This document shows positions 12,350 through 22,220 of a stretch of 64,000 nt of DNA, piece by piece. Position 1 is the first letter of the stretch; the number at the start of each line of letters is the position of its first letter. The notes beneath the pieces were generated by a model. The model worked only from the letters and a program-made list of their open reading frames with translations. It was not told where the DNA came from and did no database searches. Origin of the DNA: Synchiropus splendidus (lineage: Eukaryota > Chordata > Actinopteri > Syngnathiformes > Callionymidae); contig NC_071342.1 of the NCBI RefSeq assembly GCF_027744825.2, positions 19,812,001 through 19,876,000 on the forward strand, read 5' to 3'. A program made the position numbers and the translations under genes.

Positions 12350-13725
12350 GACTGGTGTTTGAAGTTGCTGAAGGTGGAGCTGCTGTCTCAACTTGTTATC
12401 AGTCAACAAAGGCAGCTAACATTTAAATTGTAGCCCATCCACTCCCGGAACTGCCTCAGAAAACCTGCATGTGATCCTGAAGAGAATTCTCCTCAGATGT
12501 GATGATGTCATGCGTGGATGTTTTCCTCATTACGGCCATGTATTTTCCTAAAACATCCCCCACTTTCATGACCTATCAGCAGGACACATGGTTCCGGCCT
12601 TGTAAACAGAACCAGACGAGGAAAGTGTGTCATAGATTCCAGCCGACTGGCCAGAGTTTGCCTCTGCCTCCACTTTCGGCTGCAGATCCTCTGATAGGAA
12701 TTCAACTTCTGGGAGCGGCACATTCCACATCCTGGGATTTAGCTCGACCATAAATGGTAAGTTTGCATAAAACAAGGTGACGTACTGGCAGACGCCAAAG
12801 GAGGAGGGCGGAGGTGTCACTCTGATCGGTTTTAGTGGGACAAAGAATTCTCTTATGGCCTTAGCGTGTGTACTGAAACAACATTATACAGGGGAAAAAA
12901 ACTCAAAATATACCAACATTGTAGCGCACAAGGTTTCAAGTTTTCTGTTCGACAAGCTGCCAGACAAGAGGCGAACATAAATATATCTGGAAACGTCTTA
13001 AAAGCACAAAAGAAAGCGGAGTAAACGAATGTGTTGTGAATGGATTTATTGTTCAGGGAGTAAATAAAATACTACATTTATGACGTGAAGTCGGTGGAGA
13101 TGGAAAAAACTAAGCATTTTGATGATAACCACAGATGTTGGAAGATTTATTTATATATTTGTATTTATATTTCATTCATTTATATTCATACAACGTGTTG
13201 CCAAATTGCCAGTTTTAGACTGTTAAACTGTAAATTTTTGGGCTCTCTGTGATGTAGATTGATTTAAAATATGTGACTTTTTATCGCAGCACATTTGTTT
13301 ATTATGGGTGAATATTATTCAATTACTTCATGAACTGATAATGTAGGTTCACCCATATACCACTTCCACCTGAATTAAATGTCTTAGCAGTAAAATCTTT
13401 TGATGTTCGATTTATTTTTATGTTACTAAAATGAACCTTTGAAAAATATTCATGCTTCACTCATCTTATTTTAAGGATCAGAAACTTCGTTGTGGCACGG
13501 AGCAATATTATACAAGTGAGTACACACCATTCTCTTCTTGTAGTAAACTAAAAACTATGACTTTATTAAAATTCAGAGTTGAAGTCCAAAAGATGGATTT
13601 CAGTTTCCTGTGCATGAAATAGACAGCGATTGCTCAAACGTCTTTCAGGTCGAGCGGTTGGGAAACAGCAGGGTGTCGATGATACAAACTAAATCGATGA
13701 ATCATTTTAACGCTGAAAGCGGGGC
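12350..13725. other. intergenic, sorbs1 to pdlim1
   Basis: About 1.4 kb of A/T-rich sequence with short open frames only. I recognise no coding exon, RNA gene or transposon. The part next to pdlim1 presumably holds its promoter. Confidence 0.45.
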
Positions 13726-13729
13726 ACAC

Positions 13730-13735
13730 CACGTG
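13730..13735. promoter_or_regulatory. CACGTG E-box upstream of pdlim1
   Basis: ACACCACGTGACC, about 250 bp before the pdlim1 ATG, matches a USF/MITF-family palindromic E-box. Position is compatible with a proximal promoter. No TATA box was seen. Function is inferred. Confidence 0.35.
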
Positions 13736-13985
13736 ACCAAAGCGTAATCGCCTTACCTTTTGGTCGCCATGGACGAAACTTTTCTTTTCACGCGGAGTGA
13801 TACATCCTTAGCACACACACGATCACTCCACTCTCACTTTTCTCCGCGTGCGGAGCCCACGGAGGTCGGTCCCTCCTCTGCAGACCTTTATCCCCGTGTG
13901 TCACTCTGCGTGGGAAGGCGCCCTGTGATCCTCCGGCAGGTCTTTGAAGGCACCATCTGTCGCAGCTTCAGCCCGAGAGCGAGTC

Positions 13986-16900
13986 ATGCCTGTCCGGGTC
14001 GTCATGCAGGGTCCTGGCCCCTGGGGCTTCAGGCTGGTCGGCGGGAAGGACTTCGAGCAGCCGCTGACTGTCTCCAGGGTGAGTTGCTGCTGTTAGCTCG
14101 GCAGGAGCCGGGCTTTCACCACACCTGGGCTCGTCTCGACAGAACCTCCAGCTCGGTGTTTATCTGTAGCTCCAGGAACGTTAGCTTCTTCAAACGTCAT
14201 TAGGAAGCTAATGTAGCTACTTTTTATATATGTGTATAGTTCAGGTGCACGCATTTCACCTGTGTATACATTGTTTTTAGCTGTATATACAGTCATGTAT
14301 GAAGAGTAGCTTCGAGTGCGTTTGACTCGAGTTGATCGAACTTTCATTTAACGACCGTGATGAAAGTCCATGAACGCGCCACGTTTCATGAATTGTTCTC
14401 CAGTTCAGTGTTATACGTGTTTCATTAGCGTTTTATAACTGTGGCTGGACTCTTTCTGTCTGCTGTCGCTGATGGCTCTGTCTTCCTGTGGTCAGTCCAC
14501 TCCACCCATGGAGAAGTGTTGAGGAATTCCTGGACCGCGCCGAAGTGCCTTTATCTTGCGGCGCGTGCCCTGAAGGCAGCAGGCCACAGACTCGGAATAC
14601 CTCCGTGCCCGTGGCTGCCTCTGTGTACTGTAAACAGTGACCTCAGCAGCGAGCCCGAGAGGAGGGAACTGCGCATATGAAAGTCAAATGCCCTCGTTTC
14701 TCGCGCAGGTCACTCCAGGAAGCAAAGCTGCGCAGGCTAACCTGTGTATCGGCGACATGATCCTGGCCATCGATGGGGAAGCGTCGGACGGCATGACTCA
14801 CCTGGAGGCCCAGAACAAGATAAAGGGCTGCGTGGATGAGATGGTGCTTTCTATTGACCGGTGAGTTGGCTGTAATGTCAGACAGCTTTCCAGGTGTTCA
14901 GACGATGACTAGGATGAATCACAAAGATCATCTGAATTCCATCTGAGTTGCTTAACAAATGATGCAGTCAGGAATGTGAGCGGATGGTGTGGAGCGCAGG
15001 GTGTGGTTCTCCCAAACTGAAGCTGTCGGCGACAGGTTGTTGACACCGGAACAGACAAAACCCTGATGTTTGCACATGCTCTGTTTCAGGTCAGAAAATA
15101 AACTGTGGTCGCCGCTTTCCTCAGAAGAAGGACGGACTCATCCCTACAAGATGAATCTCGCTTCAGAGCCAAAGGTGCGTGTCTGCTGTTGTCTGTGTCA
15201 GGAGAAGCCATTTGCAGTCGTCCCGCCAGCCCACACGTACTTTCCCACCGCAGAGGCTTGTGGGATTTTTAGAAACTTCTGCACAGCCAACGATGAAGTC
15301 ATTGTTTACTTCCCAACAGGACGTTGCCTAGGAGACATAGTTTATCATCCAGGGTGTGACGCAAGCCTCAGTTCCTGCCGGCTGAGTGGAGCGCTGAGGT
15401 CAAAGTTTGAATTCATGCCGGTGTGGTGCATATCTGTCACACCCCTGCCATGTCTGCTCACTGACCATCGGTCTGTTTCTGCTGCACCACTTTTATTTGT
15501 GAACAAGTTGATTCAAGCTGAAGGTGTTCCCAGCATGCCGTCGTGACATGTCCGTGAAAGGCGTTTTATTGTGTCGACCATGTTTGTGCTGTGTTTGCAC
15601 GTTTTCATTTTCACCTTTTTTCCGCATGGTTTACAGCACCGCCTGTTCTACACCAACCTAACCACTGTATTTGCTCGACAGGAAGTGAAACACATTGGCT
15701 CCGCCCACAACAGAAGTGCCCTGCCTTTCACCGGCTTCAGCCCCAAAGTGGTGACCAACCAGTACAACACCCCAGCGGGTCTCTACTCCTCACAGAATAT
15801 CAAGGACTTCAACTCTGCTGTCGACGAAGTCAAGACCATGACGACAGTCCAGGAACCAGAAAACAAGTTAGTATGACGACTTTAGTCACAACATCTGTCG
15901 CGTGGATAAAGCTCCCCAGGCGATCCCTCCCTCCTCACGCTTCCCTTGCAGCTTCTCAGTCAACAATCGTCTTGCTCAAGGGCACAGTGACCTCAGACAG
16001 CCAGATGATGTCATGATCTTTCACAAACAACATTCTGCCTTAGTTTTTAGATCATTACAAGGCGATATAACAGGTCAAAGTCTTACTGAATAGTTTGGTT
16101 CATGATTTATTTTTATTTTATGTTTAGTTATTTAACACAATTTGTGTTCTTTTTAGCTGCTTTTCAAGACTATCAGGATCCTAAAAACTCACTTTGGTGC
16201 TGGCCTTCCCTCCAGGCTGTTCCCCACCTGCTCTTCAGACTCTTAATTCAGGCTCTAATCTGATTATTTACTCTCCGTCTCTTTGCTGCCGCACGGAAGG
16301 ATTCTGAGCTCCAACCTCAAACAGTCCTCTGGCTGACTCCTGTGTCTGAGTCGCTCTGTGGCCAAATGGGCTTATTTGCTTGCAACATGACTGTGAACTT
16401 TCAGGACACTCAAAATCCCGGCCATAATTCATGACCTGATAAGGTGTGGACAGAAATTCTATTTACGGAGGAGTCTGACTGTCAAAACAGGAAGTCTGAA
16501 CTGAGTGCATGAAACATCTCTGTGCTTGGTGTCACGGCATCTCTGCCCTAAAATCTATTTGTTTCCCAATCTTTTATCAGATTGCCTTTCACCTTCATGT
16601 TTTTCCCCTTTTTTTGGAAATATTCTGTTAAATTGTTGGTTCATTTCCATCACAACTTGTCACCAAAACTTCAATATTTGTGAGCTTTCATAGACATTAT
16701 GGGTGTGGTCTGGTGTTTGGTGTAAATTAGGATTGAATTGTATGTAACTATCATCAAGTTACTTCACCACTACTTAATATACATACATTCCAGCTCAAAA
16801 CACTTTGGCTGCGTACCAAGTCTCCACTTTACCCCTTCGTCTTAGCCCTTTGTCTCAGTTTTGCCCCCTCATGGGAGACTCTTCACACCAGTTCACTCTG

Positions 16901-19789
16901 ACTCTTGGGAGCGTCAACAAATGTCTGCCAGAAATCTGAAAGCAGAACTGTGTGCAGGAGAGGAACAGGGAAGGTGAAGTGAAAAGTGAAAGTGAACCTT
17001 ATTCGTGGCTCATACAGTTTGTAGCTGGGGTGTGCTGCGTGTGGTCCTTTGCCTTTATTTACGCAAAACTACGAATGAAATTCATAGATATTATTGAAAC
17101 GCTGTTACAGATATTGAAGAAATGCCTTGTAAAAAAGTGATTTTATACATACCAAGTGCCAAGATATTCACCAGAGATTTATATTGACAGTATTTAAATA
17201 CAATATCTTCTTCTTCTTCTTTCGGCTTCTCCCTTCATGGGTCGCCACAGTGGATCATCTTCCTCCATCTCACCCTGTCCTCTGCTTCCTCTTCTCTCAA
17301 ACCTCATGTCCTCCTTCACCACCTCCATCAATGTCCTCTTTGACCTTCCTCTCCACCTTCTGCCTGGCAGTTCCAACTTCAACATCTTCATCTACCAATG
17401 TACTGGCTCTCTCTCTCTCTCCTCTGTACATGTCCAAACCATCTCCATCTTGCCTCTCTGACTTGGTCTCCTAAACACCTGAGCACATGTGCTGTCCCTC
17501 TGATCCTATCCATCCTGCTCACTCCCAGAGAGAAGCTCAGCATCTTCATCTCTGCTACCCCCAGCTCTGCCTCCTGTCTTTCCCTCAGTGCCAAATAAAT
17601 AGAATATGTGGGGGGGAAACTGTATTTGGCTTGATGGCCCCCGTATAACAGCCACAGTGGGTGATGTGGCCCCTGAGGAAATTTTAATGAAGAATGTTTG
17701 TAACTGTGTAGGTTAGTTTAGTGTGTGAAAATAGTCTTGTTGATTCTTCAGTATCAAGCTTTTCTGTATTATTCCTCTGTTCATCCATATTTATCTCACT
17801 CTGAGGCGTAGGCACCTACATTTATGAAAAAGAGTCATCAAATAACTTCTGTTTATGAACTGTGGGAGGAAACCAGAGTACCTGGTGGAAACACACGCAA
17901 CATAGTGATTGAGCATATATGGCAAACTGACAGTGTGATGGGAATAAAGGCCAATAATAAATAATAATAATAAATAAAGGCCAAGGCCAAAATAATTTGA
18001 CTGTCCTGACATTTACCAGGAATAAGTGGGAACCTTGAGCCATTAAACATGAGTTCTCTTCTTGGGCAGGTCTCCTTCAGATCCATCCAAAGTGCGGCCA
18101 GCAGTAGCAGCTGACTCGGAGGTCTACAAGATGCTGCAGGAGAACCAGGAGTCGGACGAACCTCCGCGCCAGTCGGCCTCCTTTAAGGTGCTTCAGGAGA
18201 TCCTAGAAACAGGTGTGCTTCACACAGTCCTTGGCTCTGCATGGGGAACCTCTGCGGCAGGTTTAGTGACGTCTGATGTTCGTCCAGGTGACCCGGACAA
18301 ACCCTCAGGCTTCAGGAGTGTTAAGGCACCGACCACCAAGATCGCGTCCTCGGTCGGAAATGCTGACAGGCTACCAATCTGTGACAAATGTGGCTCAGGG
18401 ATTGTGTAAGTATTTCTGCTATTGTTTTCAAGATAGTTGTATTATGCGACGTGTTTGTCCTCTGACTCCATCTAGTGGCCGTTGCATGTACAACATTTGT
18501 AACCACAGCAGTCACTTGCATTCAAAACTAGTTTGAGTGTGGCGTTCATTTGGAAGTTTGAATTCCCTCAACAACCCCCAGTGTATTGCTCATGAGCAAG
18601 TACTGTAGACAGTCTACACTGGATGAACAAGTCTGATAGCAGTTTTGTTGGTTCTGAAGCAGACAGTGTGAATCTGTCTCTTCTTGTCTGGCTTCATTTA
18701 TGGCGTTTGTTGTTAGCATGCTTTTCAGTTAGCATCTTCCTGGCTTGACTGTGTAGCTGTCACCCTGCTACAGACCACCGCCTCTGTCACATCACGTAAT
18801 CTAAGAGGCTATTTTGTGGAGCATCAAATCAATCTGTGACCCAGCATCCCGCGGGTACATGGCAGAAGTTAAACATCAGTTGACATTTTTTCAAAAATGT
18901 CTTTTGTTTTGTGGTGGGATAACAAAAAATATATATATTTAATTTAACAGTTGCTCTCCAGGCAACACAGAACCTTTGTAAGTGAAGGAGTTCTTAGTCC
19001 ACTGATCACACTGATGCACAAGACACGTGGCAGCTAGGATGATAACAACAACAAACATGGAGGAATCCCTGAACAAAAGCAAACAAAAGCATCTGTTTTC
19101 TTTTGTTCAGGGATGTTTTTCAATACACAATGACCAGGATTCCACCTCTCTGAATGTACTTGAAATTCTTATAAAATTAAAATTCGTATACAAATATTTT
19201 CAAGACACTAAAATAGCTTTAGTTTAAATCAGGTGATATAAAAACTTGAATATAGCCACCACCGTGATTTATTGTGCTATTGTCAAACTGATGCAAAAGA
19301 TTGAACAACAAGAATTTTGTTGTTTAAATGTATGTATGGGTCCATCATTTGATTCAGTAATATACCAAACTCATTCAAATTGAAAAATGTGGCTTCTTGT
19401 GGCAAATATTCTTATACCATTCAACTGCGATTCATTGAGATTAATTAATCATAAATTCTGTAATTAACTAGATTTTATTTTAATCGAATCCCACCCCTCC
19501 TTTTGTCACAAAGCAGCCTGGTTCTATCATGACTTATTTTTTCGGTTATAAAAATATTGGCCGCAGTAGAGTGTGTTACAGCAGCGTGGCTCTCCTCCTC
19601 AGGGGGATGCTGGTGAAGCTGCGCGACAAGCTGCGACACCAGGAGTGCTACACCTGCACGGACTGCAACGTCAACCTGAAAAATAAAGGACATTTCTTCG
19701 TGGAGGACCAGATCTACTGTGAGAAGCACGCCCGCGAGCGCATGACCCCGCCCGAGGGCTACGACGTGGTCACGGTCTTCCCCAAATGA
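13986..19789 (+). CDS. pdlim1: pdlim1 (CLP36/elfin), PDZ and LIM domain protein 1
   Basis: Cytoskeletal adaptor that links alpha-actinin on actin filaments to signalling proteins. Exons 13986-14078, 14709-14860, 15090-15174, 15682-15866, 18070-18212, 18288-18405, 19603-19789 (stop TGA) give 320 aa; the human protein is 329. The PDZ domain occupies about residues 1-85 and includes [22 protein letters not shown]-type motif lies in exon 4 ([18 protein letters not shown]), and a helical segment SEVYKMLQ in exon 5. The C-terminal LIM domain starts at C251-x2-C254 and ends YCEKHARER before [13 protein letters not shown]. The family was chosen over PDLIM2/3/4 because [20 protein letters not shown] and FRSVKAP are PDLIM1-like. 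The ATG is the first in frame with [13 protein letters not shown]. It lies between sorbs1 and neurog3; its 3' end faces neurog3. Confidence 0.95.
15175..15546 (+). other. open read-through extension of pdlim1 exon 3
   Basis: The donor after exon 3 (AAG/GTGCGT) is not followed by a stop in frame for 123 codons, up to the TGA at 15544. Use of an intronic polyadenylation site here would give a PDZ-only form with a Cys-rich tail (VCCCLCQEK). No AATAAA was seen nearby, so this is only a possibility. Confidence 0.2.
17205..17594 (-). mobile_element. RTE-type LINE 3' fragment, antisense in pdlim1 intron 4
   Basis: On the minus strand the sequence encodes the C-terminal part of a non-LTR retrotransposon reverse-transcriptase [15 protein letters not shown], then [20 protein letters not shown] and KEDMR, with one or more frame breaks between. 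The plus-strand end is a (TTC)n run at 17205-17222. The pattern GRRxRGRxKR..VxEDM is typical of RTE/Expander-like elements in teleosts. It is 5'-truncated and inactive. Confidence 0.65.
17953..17978. repeat. (AAT)n-like microsatellite
   Basis: Run of AATAATAAATAATAATAA-type units within pdlim1 intron 4. Confidence 0.7.
18944..19498. repeat. dispersed repeat A, copy 1 (pdlim1 last intron)
   Basis: About 555 bp that align by eye, in the same orientation and nearly end to end, with 40390-40937. Shared blocks include CACACTGATGCACAAGACAC, GTGGCAGCTAGGATGA, AATGTGGCTTCTTGTGGCAA and the end AATCGAATCCCACCCCT. A perfect 15-bp inverted repeat sits inside at 19065-19079 and 19100-19114 (ATCCCTGAACAAAAG and its complement). 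No coding potential. Probably a non-autonomous DNA transposon or SINE-like family; not classified. Confidence 0.7.
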
Positions 19790-20010
19790 AGGTCGCGACC
19801 TCACTCGCCAGCCGCAGCATTCCCACTTCCATCTCCAGCTGAAGACTACGAGCGCTTCCTCCTGCCACAAACTGTTTTTAATTTCCTCCTCGAGCCTGCG
19901 ACCGGACGTCACCAGCTGCTGTTTTTACTCTTCTTTTTTAAGAACAGACCACTCTTACTTCGACAGCGAGCCAATTTAATGCTGGAAAATACATTTCAAT
20001 GTCATTGCCA

Positions 20011-20016
20011 AATAAA
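20011..20016 (+). terminator. polyadenylation signal of pdlim1
   Basis: AATAAA in TGCCAAATAAATGTT, 222 bp after the pdlim1 stop; a T/GT-rich stretch (CTTTTGTTTATTTTTG) follows. Confidence 0.7.
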
Positions 20017-20497
20017 TGTTTTAAAATGCTGCTGATCTTTTGTTTATTTTTGATGATGCTGATTCAGGATTGCTTAAGAATAAACTCTCAGCGAACAAGC
20101 AGTGTCTCAAACTTGCTGTGAATTAGACACATTTCAGTTCTATAGTCTGGGTGAATCAGTAATGCAGCATTGAACAATTTTTCCCGGAGAAATTGAAGGT
20201 AACTTTCCAAACCAGTAGCAGAACGAGTTAATTTGAGTCATAACTGGCAGAATGTTATAGATGATGGACGGCAGATCTTGGCGTCTGATTTCTGAGATTT
20301 CTTGTTAATTTTTATACTGGTTTTCTGGACTGTTGAGGTAGAAATGAATGTCAGAAGATCAGGAGTCGTCGCTATTTGGTTTAAATCTGTGGCAATTGAA
20401 ATGGCTTTAGGTGGTTTGTAATGGTTTGTGATGCGACTGGTGTGTACAAGTACATCATATAAATACATGACATGAAATGATGTCCTGGATTCTCACA

Positions 20498-20503
20498 TTT
20501 ATT
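20498..20503 (-). terminator. polyadenylation signal of neurog3
   Basis: TTTATT on the plus strand reads AATAAA on the minus strand, about 250 bp after the neurog3 stop. pdlim1 and neurog3 are thus convergent with about 480 bp between their signals. Confidence 0.55.
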
Positions 20504-20640
20504 CAAAACATTCTATAGTGCAAATACTTGGAAGAAGGGTGGAAGGAGAGAACTGTAAAAGACTCATAAATAAGTGAAATGTGCAAGAGTGAGCAAAGAT
20601 GAAGTTGTGTGAATGCTTTACCAGCTTGGTTTTGTTTGAC

Positions 20641-20730
20641 AGGTGAGAAGATGAATGAAAGATGGATGACTAATGTTGGTTCAGTGAAGAGGAGAGTGCA
20701 GGCAGGATGGATGAAGTGCTGTGAGTTCAA
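20641..20730. repeat. short dispersed repeat fragment in neurog3 3' UTR
   Basis: GAAGAGGAGAGTGCAGGCAGG is shared, with small changes, with 26069-26105 (GAAGAGAGTGCAGGCATGGT) and 35978-36015 (GAAGAGGAGAGTGCAGGAAG). This looks like a common teleost retrotransposon-derived fragment. Only the core of about 25 bp is clearly shared. Confidence 0.35.
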
Positions 20731-20755
20731 ATGTCGCTCGACTCAGATCAGTCCG

Positions 20756-21220
20756 TCAGTGTTCGCCTCTGTTCTCCCCACAGAGTGAGCGGAAGTAGAA
20801 GGTCACCCTGGTCTCGTTCTTCACTCCTTGAGTGGACGACTGGAGAGTTCTGCTCTGGTCCTCCGCTGACTTTAGAGGGTGTGAGGCTGTGAAGGAGTTG
20901 AAGCCGTGGACCATCTCTGCGGTGTGTCGGTGCTGCTCGGCCATCCTCAGGGTCTCAGTCAGAGCCCAGATGTAGTTGTGAGCGAATCTCAGGGTTTCGA
21001 TCTTGGTCAGCTTGGCGTCTTCTGGGAAAGCTGGTAAGATGTTGCGCAACTCGTTGAGAGCCGAGTTCAGGTTGTGCATCCGGTGTCTCTCCCGGTCGTT
21101 GGCCTTCCTTCTCCGCCTGCCTTTCTGGCCCGAGGGTTCATCTGGCTTGGACTTTGGGCTGTGCAGTGCAGAAGGTTCTGTGACCATCGGCTCAGGTGAA
21201 GCTTGACTTTTTGGAGACAT
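20756..21220 (-). CDS. neurog3: neurog3, neurogenin 3 bHLH transcription factor
   Basis: Proneural basic helix-loop-helix factor; binds E-boxes with E-proteins in nuclei of progenitors (endocrine pancreas in mammals; neural and hypothalamic sites in fish). The 154-aa coding sequence is in one exon. The bHLH spans about residues 35-92: the basic part [20 protein letters not shown], then [20 protein letters not shown]. The KANDRE and HNYIWAL signatures identify a neurogenin, and the LTETLRMAE end fits NEUROG3. Fish neurogenin-3 proteins are shorter than the human 214 aa, mainly outside the bHLH. The ATG lies one base after an acceptor (CTCATCTACAG), so a 5' non-coding exon is expected. The basic region has ERHRMH where most neurogenins have ERNRMH. 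Neurogenin 1 or 2 is less likely given the sgpl1-pcbd1 neighbours. Confidence 0.9.
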   Translation of the reverse strand: MSPKSQASPEPMVTEPSALHSPKSKPDEPSGQKGRRRRKANDRERHRMHNLNSALNELRNILPAFPEDAKLTKIETLRFAHNYIWALTETLRMAEQHRHTAEMVHGFNSFTASHPLKSAEDQSRTLQSSTQGVKNETRVTFYFRSLCGENRGEH

Positions 21221-22076
21221 TCTGTAGATGAGACAGTTTATTACCGTTTATCACTTCTAGGCACAAGCGCAGAACACTCTCATTTTTTATTTTATTTTAG
21301 CTGTTTTTACCACCTCAGTAATGTTGCTTTTCCTCTCAAATCTGTTATTTCTGTGTACCTTTTTTCGTAAATGTCATAGATTTTCTGGTCAGACGTCTAG
21401 TGTGGATTTTCTTTCTTCAAAGATCATATTAAAACATTTGATTACAGAGTTTTGTTCTCACTGTCTTGTGATCAGAATTGTCATTGTGTGTCCTGTTTTT
21501 TAGGCGACTTTTATTTCATCGTTCTTTTTCTAAATAAAATTAAGTACGCAATTAATAAATAATAAAATTCATCGAAATTTTTTAAAAAAAAATACAAGTA
21601 TTTACAAATGAAACGTACACAGGAGCAAACATGCTACAATTCAAACAAAAGGATGAAATAACTCGGGGTGAAAACGTTTAAAATGATTAAATGTCTTGTT
21701 CAATAGAACAAGAAATCGCGTTCCATGACGAGGCGTAAAAGTACAAGCCACTTGTTTTTAACTTGCTACTTTTCGTGCAGCGACACCTAGTGACGGTCTT
21801 GAATATTGCAGCCACTCACTTCACCACAAAGTCTATTTAATTCATAAAACTCAACTTAACCAAGGGGGTTTGCTCGTTTAGTTAAGTAAAATACACTAGA
21901 CTGTCACATAAGAATCGCGAATACTTGTGCTTAGCAAGGTCGAAACTGAATAAATTCCAATAATCTAAAGTTGTCTTTTAAAAGCACGAGCTTCTCTCAG
22001 CATCTTCCAGCCTCAAACACCGTGTTTCATATCCACATCTTCTCCCTGAATAACAGACCGGTGTCCCGGAGCTCAC

Positions 22077-22125
22077 CTGGGTGGATGAGGAGCCTGGTCC
22101 TGAGGGCAGCAGAGGTGCGCGTGTG
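22077..22125 (-). other. neurog3: neurog3 non-coding first exon (5' end estimated)
   Basis: On the minus strand CATCCACCCAG/GTGAGC forms a near-consensus donor with intron starting at 22076. It pairs with the acceptor just before the ATG exon (exon starts 21221), giving an intron of about 855 bp in the 5' UTR. The 5' end is estimated as 25-30 bp below the TATA box. Confidence 0.55.
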
Positions 22126-22150
22126 AGGGATGGATGCGCACCTCCGTCAC

Positions 22151-22156
22151 TTTATA
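22151..22156 (-). promoter_or_regulatory. TATA box of neurog3
   Basis: TATAAA on the minus strand (GGCTCTATAAAGTGACGG), about 75 bp above the inferred donor of exon 1. A CCAAT-type motif (AGCCAATCAGCTG on plus) with an overlapping CAGCTG E-box lies about 55 bp further upstream, near 22208-22220. Confidence 0.6.
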
Positions 22157-22220
22157 GAGCCTTTATCTTATCTCCTCACCGGCCTGAACCAACAGCCACT
22201 GTCAAGTAGCCAATCAGCTG

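Noticed and set aside
13760..14203. 147-codon frame over the pdlim1 5' UTR and exon 1
   Set aside because: Wrong phase relative to the PDZ coding sequence; the [15 protein letters not shown] frame starts at 13986.
17205..17594. Possible host gene on the minus strand in pdlim1 intron 4
   Set aside because: The peptide pattern is that of an RTE-type retrotransposon C terminus with frame breaks.
19475..19912. 145-codon minus-strand frame over the pdlim1 last exon
   Set aside because: It is the antisense shadow of the LIM-domain exon, whose codon use keeps the opposite strand open.
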